NCBI RefSeq assembly: GCF_000340215.1
Contig: NW_006921532.1
Location: forward strand, 2,583,337 to 2,647,336
Length of the DNA stretch: 64,000 nt
Direction: 5' to 3'
Source: Pseudocercospora fijiensis CIRAD86
Lineage: Eukaryota > Ascomycota > Dothideomycetes > Mycosphaerellales > Mycosphaerellaceae
Each line of letters starts with the position of its first letter. Positions within the stretch are counted from its first letter, which is position 1. This document shows, piece after piece, positions 9,080 to 20,899 of the stretch. The notes beneath the pieces are model-generated. The model saw only the letters and a program-made list of their open reading frames with translations, did no database searches and was not told where the DNA came from. Position numbers and translations under genes: made by a program.

Positions 9080-11433
9080 TTCTAAGACCTCTAGTAAGTC
9101 TTCTAAGGAGTTTGAAGACCGCTAAGATAAATAGGACTCTAAAGATTAAACGGTACGTACCTAGATCTTTGCTAATTGTGTTAGTAATATTTAACAATTA
9201 CTGCTTAGTCTGTCTATATCCTAGGAAGTATAGGACTTCCTTAAGAAGAAATATACTAGTAAAGGTAGGTCTACTGAATTTATGCTCTACTAGGAATATA
9301 TTACCCTTCGCTACGATAGTAAGGACGTTAAGAAGTTCTGCAATAAGTACAAGAAGAAGCTCGGTGCCTTAAAGGATACTAAATTGGCTATTAGCTAATA
9401 TTAGGCTGTCTATATGTTTATTATGCAAATCGCACCGTTCTACGAGGCTTTCGTATAGATGCGCCGTAAGCAAATGCGCGCCTTAGAATACACTATTAAT
9501 AACAGCACCCTTAACAACATTATTAGCGCGTTGCTTAATAAGAATATAGCTTAACTAAACTAGGCCTAATATAATAGCTTCTTCGGTCTTTAACGCTAAC
9601 TATAATAGCAAGGTAGCAATAGCAACGGTCGAGGTAACTCGAACCGTAGCGGTCGTAGTAGCCGCGGAAGCAGCAATAGTCGTAGTCGTAGTAGAAACAA
9701 CTAGAATAGTCAAAATCGCGAGAAGTGCTTACACTATTAAGGCACTTACCCTTCCGACCGCTGCTATACTAAATACCCTTATCTAAAGGAGGAAGACCGA
9801 CTGCGTCGTAAATAGTAGAAGGCTAAGAAGAAGGGGGTGCAGCAGCAGCAGCGTAGACTAAATACTTAGCAATAGCAGTAGCCGCTATCTAGCCAAAATA
9901 GTGCTTAGGGGCTATATATAGCTAATGCTACCCCGGGGGTGTTATTAGACCTAAACAACAACTACGCCTTTACTACAAGCACTATAGTTACTGTTAGCGA
10001 CTAGGTTTCTACGGCCCTTACGGCTAGCACTCGTACTACCGATTAGGTTGTCGACTTAGGTACTAGTATATATATAGTTAATAACCCTTCGCTACTTATT
10101 AAATATAAAGGTTGCTATATTCCTATCCGGTTTAGAGGCAACACGAAGCACGCTACGATAGTTAGTATAGCTTAGACTAAGGTTGTTAATAAGCGTAGTG
10201 TAAGCAGCATAAAGCTATCTAATATACTATATATTCTAGGTCTAGTAGCTAACCTTCTGTCTACTAAGAAGCTTGCCGACAAGGGCTGTTTCTATCGGAA
10301 CGACAAGCGCGTGCTGTTTACTATTGTTAACGGCTCGGAGGTTACTGTTGCTTAGATATACCGAAAGAATGGTCTCCCCTATCTATATATACTAACCTCC
10401 GGACCGGATAGCTAAGTTGTTACACTTCTGTCGAAGAAGGGGGTGCTAATAGGTACGATAGAAGAGTAGCATCTACGATATAGCTATATCTATTACCGCA
10501 AGCTGTTACGAATAGAAGCTAAGGGTTAGATTGTTATTACTAGAAACAAGACCGACTTCCGTAACTGCATTACCTATCGAATAGCTATATTACACAAGGA
10601 ATACAATCGGCTGCTACGCGTACGACTATCTACTATCTATTACATTGTCTATATAGATGTAGTTACTATTACTAACCCTAGTCTATTATAGGAGCGCTAT
10701 TTTACACTGTTTATATACGCTAAGTTAGGCTATCGACACGAATATACTAGCTTACTAAAGTTAGGGGCTATAGTAGCTATTAAGGATCATCGTATATACG
10801 TCCGTATACAAACTAGCTATTCGATCCTAATCTACCGCCTCGATAGAGGGGGTAAATACGGCGGAAATTAGCTATTAAGCTAGGCTCGTAATTAGGGCAT
10901 TGTACTATAGGTTACAGTACCTCATTCTTCTACTTAGAATAGCCTAGCTAAGGTTAGCAACTATATCGTATATACGACCGCTTAGAAGATAATGCTCTAT
11001 ACGGATTTGCTAAAGGCCCTATAGCCGTATACGGTTACTACTGCTATATAGGTCCTTAATATTACTCCTAGAACCTTAGAAGGTCTTAGCCCCTATGCTA
11101 TTATAGCTAGGGAGCTTAATTAGTCTCGAAAGCAGCTATGCCTTTAACATCTTCGTACCTATAGCTATACTACTATTGTATATAATTACGGAGTTGCTCG
11201 TAGAAAGAAGATAGATAGCAGAGGCCTTGTTAGCAAGCTAGTCGGCTATGCTAAGGACTTAGTAGACTTAGGAAAATATATAATTTACCTCCCTAACTAG
11301 TACAAGGTTATTCTATTAAAGGATGTCCAATTTATTAAGACGGCTAGTAAGCTATTGCTTCTAGAGGGCATGAATCTATACGCTAATCCTAACGACCTAG
11401 CTAAGAACGAGTTTGTTATACTCGAGTCTATTA
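9080..11433 (+). mobile_element. Outer Copia element O, left part (5'-truncated gag to integrase)
   Basis: The left part of O begins abruptly in gag (at a GAGTTTGAAGACCGC block shared with N1 at about 12008) and has no 5' LTR. It carries the gag zinc knuckle (9727-9770), then the protease and gag-pre-integrase segment (STKKLADKGCFYRN at about 10260), then integrase, then stops at 11433. There N1 is inserted between the two copies of TATTA. The continuation of the same pol frame is at 39251. Most stops are TAG/TAA at expected Gln positions. Confidence 0.85.
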
Positions 11434-11559
11434 ACTTAGAGTGTATATCTAGGTATTAGGGTCTATTACGTGCCTAATGCCTAAGGCTGCAACTGCCGCA
11501 CTTTATCTTTAGACTTTCCGTAGATAGTCCTTCTTCTAAATACATTAGTTACATTAAGT
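11434..11559 (+). repeat. 5' LTR of N1
   Basis: It is 126 bp, begins ACTTAGAG and ends CATTAAGT. The unmutated form at 41516 begins ACTTGGAG and ends CATCAAGT. It is preceded by TATTA and followed at once by the primer site. Confidence 0.93.
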
Positions 11560-11573
11560 AGTTATAAGCCCCC
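11560..11573 (+). other. Primer-binding site of N1, half-tRNA-iMet type
   Basis: The site reads AGTTATAAGCCCCC. Undoing TpG-to-TpA changes gives GGTTATGAGCCC, the complement of the anticodon stem-loop of initiator tRNA-Met, the known primer region of Drosophila copia. In copy A (1571-1584) the leading GG is kept. It abuts the LTR end with no spacer. Confidence 0.75.
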
Positions 11574-11829
11574 TGCGTTTCTAATATATATAATACGTAT
11601 TCTAATAGTTAATCCGACTACTGCATAGATAGCGCTCGTTACTAAAAATTGCGCTAATACTAATACCGTCGCCGCCGCCGCCCTCGAGTGTTCTAGCAGG
11701 TGCTAGACTCGAGTCGGTTACTAACAGTGTTAGCTGTCCGCTACACTAGAACATAGGCGCGCCTATCGGCCGCCCCTTAAGACAAGTCTATAGTCTCATT
11801 TCTATATCGCCGTCGCTGTCCGTAATAGC

Positions 11830-12862
11830 TCCCCCTATAACTACTAACGCTTATATAAGCAATATCCCTAAGCTAAAGAACAAGGAGAATTATCTAGCAT
11901 AGGCCTATGCCGCTAAGGGTGCCCTTAAAGGCATGCAGGTATAGCGCTATGTCTAAGGGACCCGCCTAAAGCCTAAGATTAAGCTGTTATCTACTAAAAC
12001 ATAGGAGCAATTTGAAGACCGCTAAGATAAATAGGAGGCAAAGGACTAGTTAGCGCGTACGTAGATATTCGCTAACTGTATATCGGAGATCTAGTAGTCG
12101 TTGCTTAGACTCGACACCTCTAAGGCAGTATAGGATTATCTATATAAGAAGTACACTAGTAAAGGTGGGTCTACTAAATTTATACTCTACTAGGAATACA
12201 TTACCCTTCGCTACGATAGCAAGGACGTTAAGAAGTTCTATAATAAGTATAAGAAGAAGCTCGGTGCCTTAAAGGATACTAAATTAGCTATTAGCTAGTA
12301 TTAGGCTATCTATATATTCATTATATAGATCTCTCTATTCTACGAGGCTTTCGTATAGATACGCTGTAAGCAAATACGCGCCTTAGAATACACTATTAAT
12401 AATAGTACCCTTAATAACATTATTAGCGCGTTGCTTAATAAGAATGTAGCTTAACTAAACTAGGCCTAATACAATAGTTTCTTCGGTCTCTAGCGCTAGC
12501 AACTATAAGGCAATAGAAATAGCAATAGTCGAGGTAACTCGAACCGTAGCGGTCGTAGTAGCCGCGGAAACAATAACAATAACAACGGTCGAGGCCGCGG
12601 TAGAAGCAACTAGAATAGTTATTAGTCTAACCGTAAGAAGTGCGCCTATTATTAGGGATTACACCCTTCTAACCGATGCTATACTAAGTACCCTTACCTA
12701 AAGGAGGAAGACCGACTACGTCGTAAATAGCAGAAGGCTAAGAAGAAGAGGGTGCAGCAATAGCAATAGCAGTAGCGTAGACTAACTATATAGCAACAAC
12801 AGCAACAACCGCTATCTAGTTAGAATAGTACTTAGGGGCTATATGCGGCTAATGCTACCCCG
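11830..12862 (+). pseudogene. Copia gag of N1, RIP-inactivated
   Basis: This is the nucleocapsid-like region of N1. It contains KGALKGMQV near the start, an NRTLNN-like helix region, a Ser/Asn/Arg/Gly-rich linker and a C-x2-C-x4-H-x4-C zinc knuckle at about 12640-12685 (KKCAYY, then GLHPSNRCY). The first two knuckle residues and spacing match the copies at about 425-500 and 9727-9770. The frame ends where N2 is inserted and continues at 30468. Confidence 0.8.
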
Positions 12863-12988
12863 ACTTAATATAACTAATGTATTTAGAAGAAGGACTATCT
12901 ACGGAAAGTCTAAAGATGAAGTGCGGCAGTTATAGCCTTAGGCATTAGGTACGTAATAGACCCTAACACCTAGACATACACTCTAAGT
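12863..12988 (-). repeat. 3' LTR of N2
   Basis: It is 126 bp and the reverse complement of the family LTR, RIP-mutated. The polypurine tract of N2 is on its right and the CCCCG duplication on its left. Confidence 0.92.
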
Positions 12989-15900
12989 TACCCCCTTAGC
13001 ACGTGCATATCGCTATAGAATGAAGCAAACTAAACACAATAGTTTCTTATAATAGCCATTTAGTTAGCAAAGCAAACAGGGGTATTAGGTAAGCAGAAAT
13101 AGGTAAACAAACTAGACTACTCTTAGGTTAAACAGACAAAGCAAACAAAGGCCCTTTCTTCTTAGTACTTAGCAGCTAGCTTTGTAGCGCTCTTAATAGC
13201 GGCCTTACAATCCACTAGGTTTAGTTATTTAACAAAGCGGCCGTGCTTAATCTTGTTAAGCGGCTTAGTAAAGCTATCGGCTATCTAATTATATATACTA
13301 ACCTATTAGACGACAATAGTACTATTAGCAATCTTCTCTCGAATGTAGTAAACACGAGTATCTATATACTTCGTACGGCTATTAATAGTAGTCGATTTAG
13401 TAATAGCAATAGCGGACTAATTGTCCTCGTAGAGTGTTACTAGGAGAATATAGCCCTTGTAGCCAATCTCCTTTAATAAGCGAGCTAAGGCAACTGCTTC
13501 CTTAGCCCCTATAGTAAGTTGAACATACTTAGCTTCAGTTGATAATAGTATAACGAGTGTCTAGCGGCCGGACTTATATAATAGAGGTCCGCCTACAATA
13601 GTGAAGTAGAAGCCGCCTATAGAGCGGCGGGTAACTAGATCGTTAGCCTATAAGGCGTTATAGTAACTAGCAAAGTTTAGCTTATCGTTCTATATACCTT
13701 AGAAGCGTATACCGCGGTTAAGGGTGCCTACTAGGTACTTAATTAGCTAAAGGAGTGCGGCATAATGTTCTTTAGTCGGGTTAGAGATAAATCGTAATAA
13801 CAGGCCCGCAGTATAGCAAGCATTAGGTCGTGTAATTATAGCTAGCTACAGCGCCTCGCTAACACCTTCTTAATACTAAGTCTTAAAGGCGGCACTAGCT
13901 ATATAGCCCTTAGGTGCGCGTTAAATAGACGTCTTAATATAGCGAGGTGCTATTAGAGTAGCTAGACCGATACGGCTACGTATACTATATTTCTTACTAA
14001 GCCTATTTAAATAGGCATCTTAAACGACGTAAATAGTGCGCTAACCGCGGTTACGGATAATTCGCATACCGAGATAGTAGTATAGGTCGCCTAGTTCTCG
14101 TATATTAAAACGGTCCTTTAGTAACTAAGCAACGGCCTCTAGTGCTAATAGGCTATAGGCGATAATAATTATATCGTCGACGTAAATAACGATAATCGAG
14201 CCGCTAACAACGTGTTTGAACATATATATATCAGTTATTATTAGTACAAAGTTCAGGCTCTTTAAGTACTTCCGAAGCTCTTTATACTATAGCATTAGTA
14301 ACTGCTTTAGACTATATAGTGCCTTTAGCAATAGGTAAACTATGCCCTTGCTACTACGCTCTTTAAAGCCGTATAGCTGTTTAACGTAGATCTTGTACTT
14401 ATCGCTAATTAGGGCATTAAGGAAGGCTATTAGAATATCGTATTGCTTAGCCTCTAGGTCGTAATAAGTAATTAGGCCAAATAGGGCTCGAAGCGTGCAA
14501 GGCTTAGCAATAGCCGTATAGGTCTTATTATAATCCTATCCTTCGACTTGTATAAAGCTACGGACGACCTAGCGCGCCTTAAAACGGCTTATATTGCTAT
14601 TAGCGTCTCGCTTAATAGTAAAGACCTATCGGCTACGAACAACCTTGCGACCTTCTAGCACCTCTAACCGAGATATATATACCTATATATAGTTGTCGAT
14701 TAGTAACTTGTATTTAGCCTTATAGGCCTCCTTCTATTATAGCTAGTATAGCGACTAAGTCGCCTCCTTATAGCTCTTCGGAATAGGAATAGTCTCTTTA
14801 GGCTTATTAGACTATTTAGCAATGTAATAGGAAGCTATAAAACCCTTAATATAGGCTATCGGTATGTTAGCTATTATACGTCGAGTTAACCGCTTAATAC
14901 TATAATCAGCTAGATAGCTACGCAATAGGTTACGAGCCGACTTATTGCTCTATATCTTACGCGTAGAACGATTACTAATAGCCTTAGCAGGTCGCTTAAA
15001 CTTAGGCAACTAGCCTAGCTCGCCCTTCTTAGCGTAAGGATTATATACTAGCTCTTCCTCGGCTAACTAAAAGCTATCTTTATTACTTGAAGCTAGTAGT
15101 TAAACGTCTAGAAGGTCGTTATCGATTAGCAACGGATTAGCGACCTTATTAGCTATTTCCTATATAGGTTCGTCTAGAGGCTCTTCTTGCTAGGCTAGAA
15201 GCTACTAGACTACACTAGCGGCTTCCTATAGCGACGGTGCCTCGTTGCTTATAGAATTGAACAGAGCCGGTATAATAGACTCGAGTATAACAAACTCGTT
15301 CTTAGCTAGGTCGTTAGGATTAGCGTATAGATTCATGCTATTTAGAAGCAGAAGGTTACTATCTAACTTAATAAACTAAATATCCTTAGAAGCGATAACC
15401 TTATATTAATTAGGTAGGTAGATTATATACTTTCCAGAGTCTATAGAGCCCTTAGTATAGCTAACTAGCTTACTAACTAGGCCTCTACTATCTATCTTCT
15501 TTCTACGAGTAATACTATAATCGTAGGCAATTAACGTATAGCTATACGCTCGAAGGTACTAAAGACGCGGCTATATTCGTAACTAATTGAGCTCCTTAGC
15601 GATAATAGTATATAGGCTTCCTCCGTTAGCAGTTAGCGTAATATTAAGGACCTATATAGCGGAGGCAATAGTATATAGCTATAGGAACTTAGGAAGGTTA
15701 GCCTATAGCATTATCTTTCTCGTAGTCGTATATACGATATAATTGCTAACCTTAGCAAGGCTATTTTGAGTAGAAGAATAAGGAGCCGTAACCTGCAGTA
15801 TAATGCCCTCGTCTCGAGCCTAACTTAACAGCTAATTTCCGCTATATTTACCCCCTCTATCGAGTCGGTAGATCGGGATCGAGCAACTAGTCTATATACG

Positions 15901-16800
15901 GACGTATACACGATGTTCCTTAATAGCTACTGCAGCCCCTAACTTAAGTAGGCTAGAATACTCGTAACGATAGCCTAACTTAGCGTATATAAACAGCGTA
16001 AAGTAGCGTTCCTATAATAGACTAGGGTTAGTAATAGTAACTATATCTATATAGACAATATAATAGATCGTAGATAGTCGCACGCGTAGTAGCCGATTGT
16101 ATTCCTTATATAATATAGCTATGCGACAGGCAATGCAGTTGCGGAAGTCCTTCTTAGCACTAGTAATAACAATCTGACCCTTAGATTCCATTCTTAGTAG
16201 CTTACGGTAATGAATATAGCTATATCGCAGATACTACTTATCTATAGTGCCTATAGGCACCCCCTTCTTCGACAGAAGGGCAACTACTTTACTATCTAGA
16301 CTAGAGGTTAGTATATAGAGGTAGGGAAGACTATTCTTACGGTATATCTAAGCGATAGTAACCTTATTGCCCTCTACTATCGTAAACAGGACACGCTTAT
16401 TATTTCGGTAGAAACAACCCTTGTCGGCAAGCTTCTTAGTAGATAGAAGGTTAGCTGCTAGTCCTAGAATATATAGTGTATTAAACAGCTTTATGCTACT
16501 TATACTACGCTTATTAACAACCTTAGTCTAAGCTATACTAACTATCGTAGCGTGCTTCGTATTGCTACCAAACCGGACAGGAATGTAATAGCCTTCGTAT
16601 TTAATAAGCAATAAAGGGTTATTAACTATATGCATGCTAGTACCTAAGTCGACAACCTAATTAGTAGTACGAGTGCTAGCCGTAAGAGCCGTAGAAACTA
16701 GGTCGCTTACAGTAACCGTAGCTATAAAGGCGTAATTGTAGCTTAGGTCTAATAACACCCCTAGGGTAGCATTAGCCGCATACAGCCTCTAAGCACTATT
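12989..16800 (-). pseudogene. Copia pol of N2, RIP-inactivated
   Basis: Read leftwards this holds the protease/gag-pre-integrase segment (about 16750-16350), the integrase core (about 16150-15700, with a D-x-GGKYGGN block), reverse transcriptase (about 14700-13950, with the YVDD catalytic box near 14190) and RNase H (about 13650-13240). It is a minus-strand paralogue of the plus-strand pol in N1 and O. Stops occur where Gln or Trp codons are expected. Confidence 0.85.
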
Positions 16801-17431
16801 CTAACTAGATAGCGGTTACTACTGTTGCTAAGTAGTTAGTCTACGCTGCTGCTATTGCTATTGCTGTACCCCCTTCTTCTTAGCCTTCTGCTGTTTACGA
16901 CGCAGTCGGTCTTCCTCCTTTAGGTAAGGGTACTTAGTATAGCATCGGTTAGAAGGGTGTAATCCCTAATAATAGGCGCACTTCTTACGGTTAGACTAAT
17001 AACTATTCTAGTTGCTTCTACCGCGGCCTCGACCGTTGTTATTGTTATTGTTTCCGCGGCTACTACGACCGCTATAGTTCGAGTTACCTCGACTATTGCT
17101 ATTTCTATTACCTTATAGTTGCTAGCGCTAGAGACCGAAGAAACTATTGTATTAGGCCTAGTTCAGTTAAGCTACATTCTTATTAAGTAACGCGCTAATA
17201 ATATTGTTAAGTGTGTTATCGTTAATAGTGTATTCGGAGGCGCGTATCTACTCTCGGCGTATCTATACGAAAGCCTCGTAGAATAGAGAGATCTGTATAA
17301 TAAATATATAAATAGCCTAGTATTAGCTAATAGCCAATTTGGTATCCTTTAAGGCACTAAGCTTCTTCTTGTACTTATTATAGAACTTCTTAACGTCCTT
17401 GCTATTATACCGAAGGGTAATATATTCCTAG

Positions 17432-17711
17432 TATTAGCTAGTAACCGGCCCTACACACCTAGGCTGAGTTTTGAGCCTATATAAGAGGCCTCCTTCTATA
17501 TTGTAGATAGAGCACCAACCTCGTATAGCACATTGTTTATATTACACTTCTATAATGCCTTTGTTGCAGGGCTCTAGTTATTAGCCTAAGCAACCGTCTT
17601 GTTATCCTATTATGCTAAACATAGCTGCCTATATTACTATAGGTTATATTACCCTCGGTAGCCTATACTATTACTGCTAGTAGTAGTAGTAGTTTTAGTT
17701 TCCGTCTTTTA
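17432..17711 (+). repeat. 5' LTR of Gypsy N3
   Basis: It is 280 bp and nearly identical to 29404-29683, with differences almost all of the C/T or G/A kind. It contains a CTATATAAGAGG stretch (17477 onwards) that could be a TATA box. Confidence 0.93.
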
Positions 17712-18499
17712 TTAGAGCCGAAGGTAGGGCCATCTCTTTATATCTAACAGGTTCGGGTATATTAAAGGTAGTCTCTAGGCACGAATAGCTATAACCGAAG
17801 CGAGGGTACGATAAGAGCCTACGATACGGACGATACCGAAGTATCTTAAGGAGCTATTACGACAAGTAGAGAAACCTCTTAACGAGGGCATCGCTTTAAC
17901 CCCGAAAAGCTATAAACCCTTAGGACTGTTACAGCTTAGGGCCTAGTCTATAGCTATAGCTAGCTTCTAAGGACTCGGCTCCGGGTCGAAGACCTATTTA
18001 GTACCGCTTGCTCGAGATAAGCCCCGCCTAAGGAGGAGATAGACTAATTACCTATCGGCCTTGCTTAGTTTGCTAAGACTATTAATTAATAGCAAATACG
18101 GCTTGTAGGTCGGATAGCCGGGGAGTCCCCTATTAATCGGGTAGGGCGTTCCTAGATTCGCAGCCTCGCTTAGATAGTACTTAGCCTTCTACTAGAAAAA
18201 GAAGGCTACCGCCCCCCTACCTAGCTAAAGGAAATACAAGCTAGTTTCTAGGATCTAGGTGTAAATAGAGATTGCAGTCTCTCCCTCCGAGCGGCTTTCG
18301 TCTAATACTAAACTAAGCTCCTAGAGGTAGTTAGGCGACCCCTAGGAGGCCAAATCCTAATACTACCCCGGGGGTAATACTAGGAGAAACAGCCTAATAT
18401 ACTATCCTCTCGCATAGCAATATTATAACAAACTAAACAAACTAAAGATACTAAAAACACTTTTATATAGCATTCATTTTAATATAGCATTTTATTTTA

Positions 18500-18599
18500 N
18501 NNNNNNNNNNNNNNNNNNNNNNNNNNNNNNNNNNNNNNNNNNNNNNNNNNNNNNNNNNNNNNNNNNNNNNNNNNNNNNNNNNNNNNNNNNNNNNNNNNN
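18500..18599. other. Assembly gap (100 N)
   Basis: Exactly 100 undetermined bases lie inside the 5' untranslated or early gag region of N3. The round number suggests a placeholder, so the real distance is unknown. Confidence 0.99.
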
Positions 18600-20150
18600 C
18601 AATCGAATAAGCTCTAGCTCTAGCGAAAACGAGCATTAAGAATTAGCGGAATCCTCTAAATCCGAAACTGCCCCTAATCCTATTAACGAAGAAATTAGGC
18701 GGCGACTAGTTAATATAAGTAAGCCTCCTACGCCTTCTACGCTAGAAGCGCTCTACAATGTTATTATAAAGATAATAGAGAAGCAAACTAAACTTCTCCG
18801 TTAAAACAAGCGTCGCCCGCTAGAACTAGGGAGCACTATAAACCCCTTATTCGAAGGGTAGAACGCTATAGTATATATTAAGCGCTTTAAGGAAGGCTTA
18901 GTTAATTACGAGCTCGATAGAGAATCTAACTAGTACAAGATTCGGTCCTTTACGAGGACTACCTCCTCTAAGCTTTACTAAACCCTTAAAACCCTAGTTA
19001 GCTACCTAGAAAAGGACGACAAGTCTAATACTAACTAGGAGACCTTTAAGATAGCCTTTATAAGGGAATATCGGGAGCGCGATAGCCGTCGTATTAAAGG
19101 CAGTCGTGCGTAGCTCGAGTCCCTCTGCTTAGTAAGGCGCACTAAGGATAACGACCTAAAGGGGTATATCCGCGAGTTTATCGAGTTAGCGGACGGCATC
19201 GAACAGAGTGACCTCGAAAACTCTTAGAGAACGAGGCTGCTCCTCTAGGGATTGCCGTAGCCTATAGCTTAGCGTATCTTCCGTCGCTATAAGCTTAGCG
19301 AGTCCGATCCTAAGAGTTTTAGGAAATACAAAGAGGTCCTAGTATATATTAAGGCCGATATTAATAGTATAGCCGATGCGAGGAAGTTTATCTACGGCGA
19401 AGACCGGAATAACCTAGCATAGGTTAGGAAAGAAGCCTTAGGAAGCAAGGGACCTAAGTTCCTTCCTAAATCGCAAAGTAGTCCTAAGACCGTAACTCCT
19501 ATTATTACTAAGCACTCTTAGGATATCGCGGACTTAGCTGAATCCCTAGCCTAGCTAAACCTAAATGCGAAAGCATTGTAGCGAGTTAGGGAGGTTATTA
19601 ATGCTACTACGCTAGGCGATATACTACTAGTCTACTAGGTTTTAGATCCTAACTACCCTAAAGCCCCTTTAGTAGATGTCTACGCTATACGGAAGATCTA
19701 TTCTAACTTAGATAGCAAGTGCTAGATATATAGCGGGTTCAAATATATCTAATCGTCCTACCCTATCTAGAAAGAGCTTCTTAAAAGGAAGCTTATTATG
19801 CAAGTAAACGGCCGATTCTACTATATAGATACCGGCGACAAGATTAATTTCGAATAGGATCGGAGAGCCCCGAAGCTGCCTTAGCTAAAGACCCTTCTAG
19901 AAAAGAAGTATAGCGGTAAGATCGAGTTTAAGGATACTAGGAACAGTACCCTAGCCGCTATTGCTAAACGAGAAACTTAGAAGGTTAGGGCAAAACAGAT
20001 TAAGGAGCGAAGCAGTAATAGTACTACTAAGCCTATTAAAGTTAACTTTGTTTCTTAGGATCCGGACGCAGTTACTAATGTTTACGCGGTTACTAAGAAT
20101 AGTATAGATGTCTACGCTACTACGCGGTCTTAGACCTAGTCCTAAAACAA
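18600..20150 (+). pseudogene. Gypsy gag of N3, RIP-inactivated
   Basis: After the gap a plus-strand frame gives a retrotransposon Gag-like capsid region with segments such as AFIREYRERDSRRIKGS, LKGYIREFIELADGI and SESDPKSFRKYKEVL. The frame has TAG stops at likely Gln/Trp positions. No CCHC knuckle was seen with confidence. Confidence 0.7.
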
Positions 20151-20899
20151 GGGCAAGAGCCCTTAGAACCCTACTCGCCCTAGTGCGGTAGCCCCTACTA
20201 GGGTACTAAAGAACAAGGCGGCCGACAAGGCTAAGCAATAGCGAGAGTTAACCGCTAAAACTAAGACTCTCTAGACAGCTATAGACCGTACTGCCCGATC
20301 TAGCACTATACCTAGCACCGCACCTAGCACCCTACCTATAGAAAGCCTAGTCGTCCTAGAGACTCTAGAGGTCGACATAGAGGATGTTGCTACTAACATT
20401 AGTAGTACCCTAGGTCTAGCTAACCTACCGGCCTATAAGCGAAAGTCATCCGATCTAAAGAGCTTTCGCTTTAATAGGTATATAAAAAAGTATAGTACTA
20501 GCCTAGCTAACTCCTTAGATATAAAGGCAAACGCTCTCTTCTAGGCTTTATAGTTCCTAGACCTTAAGTCTAACGTGTCTATAGGAGAGCTGCTAGTATA
20601 CGGTTTGCCTACTAACCTATTCTAGAGCCGAATCCCTAACGATACTACCTTTATAAAAGACCTCGCTACCCTCCGAAGGAAACAAGGACGGGAAGACTAT
20701 ATCGACGTCTCTTCCCTATAGTTCCTTTCTAAATTTTTAGGTGCCTAAGAGTTAGTAGAAGGCGAATCGGTAACCTACGAGAACTAAGAGACTATCGATA
20801 ATGCTAATAAAGAGGGAGTTAAGGAGATAGGCCGAGGGGATAGCGATAATCCCGACCCTACTCTAGTTTTAGTCTCTATTAAGGCTGTCCGGTTTACTA

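Noticed and set aside
8983..9372. 129-codon plus-strand frame
   Set aside because: It runs from the CAAACC repeat into degraded Copia gag in the wrong phase and has no recognisable content.
13243..13443. Open frame of 66 codons, with near-identical ones at 38678-38878 and 41044-41274
   Set aside because: It is the antisense shadow of the Copia RNase H C-terminus; the sense strand reads IREKIANSTI and FTKPLNKIKHGRF.
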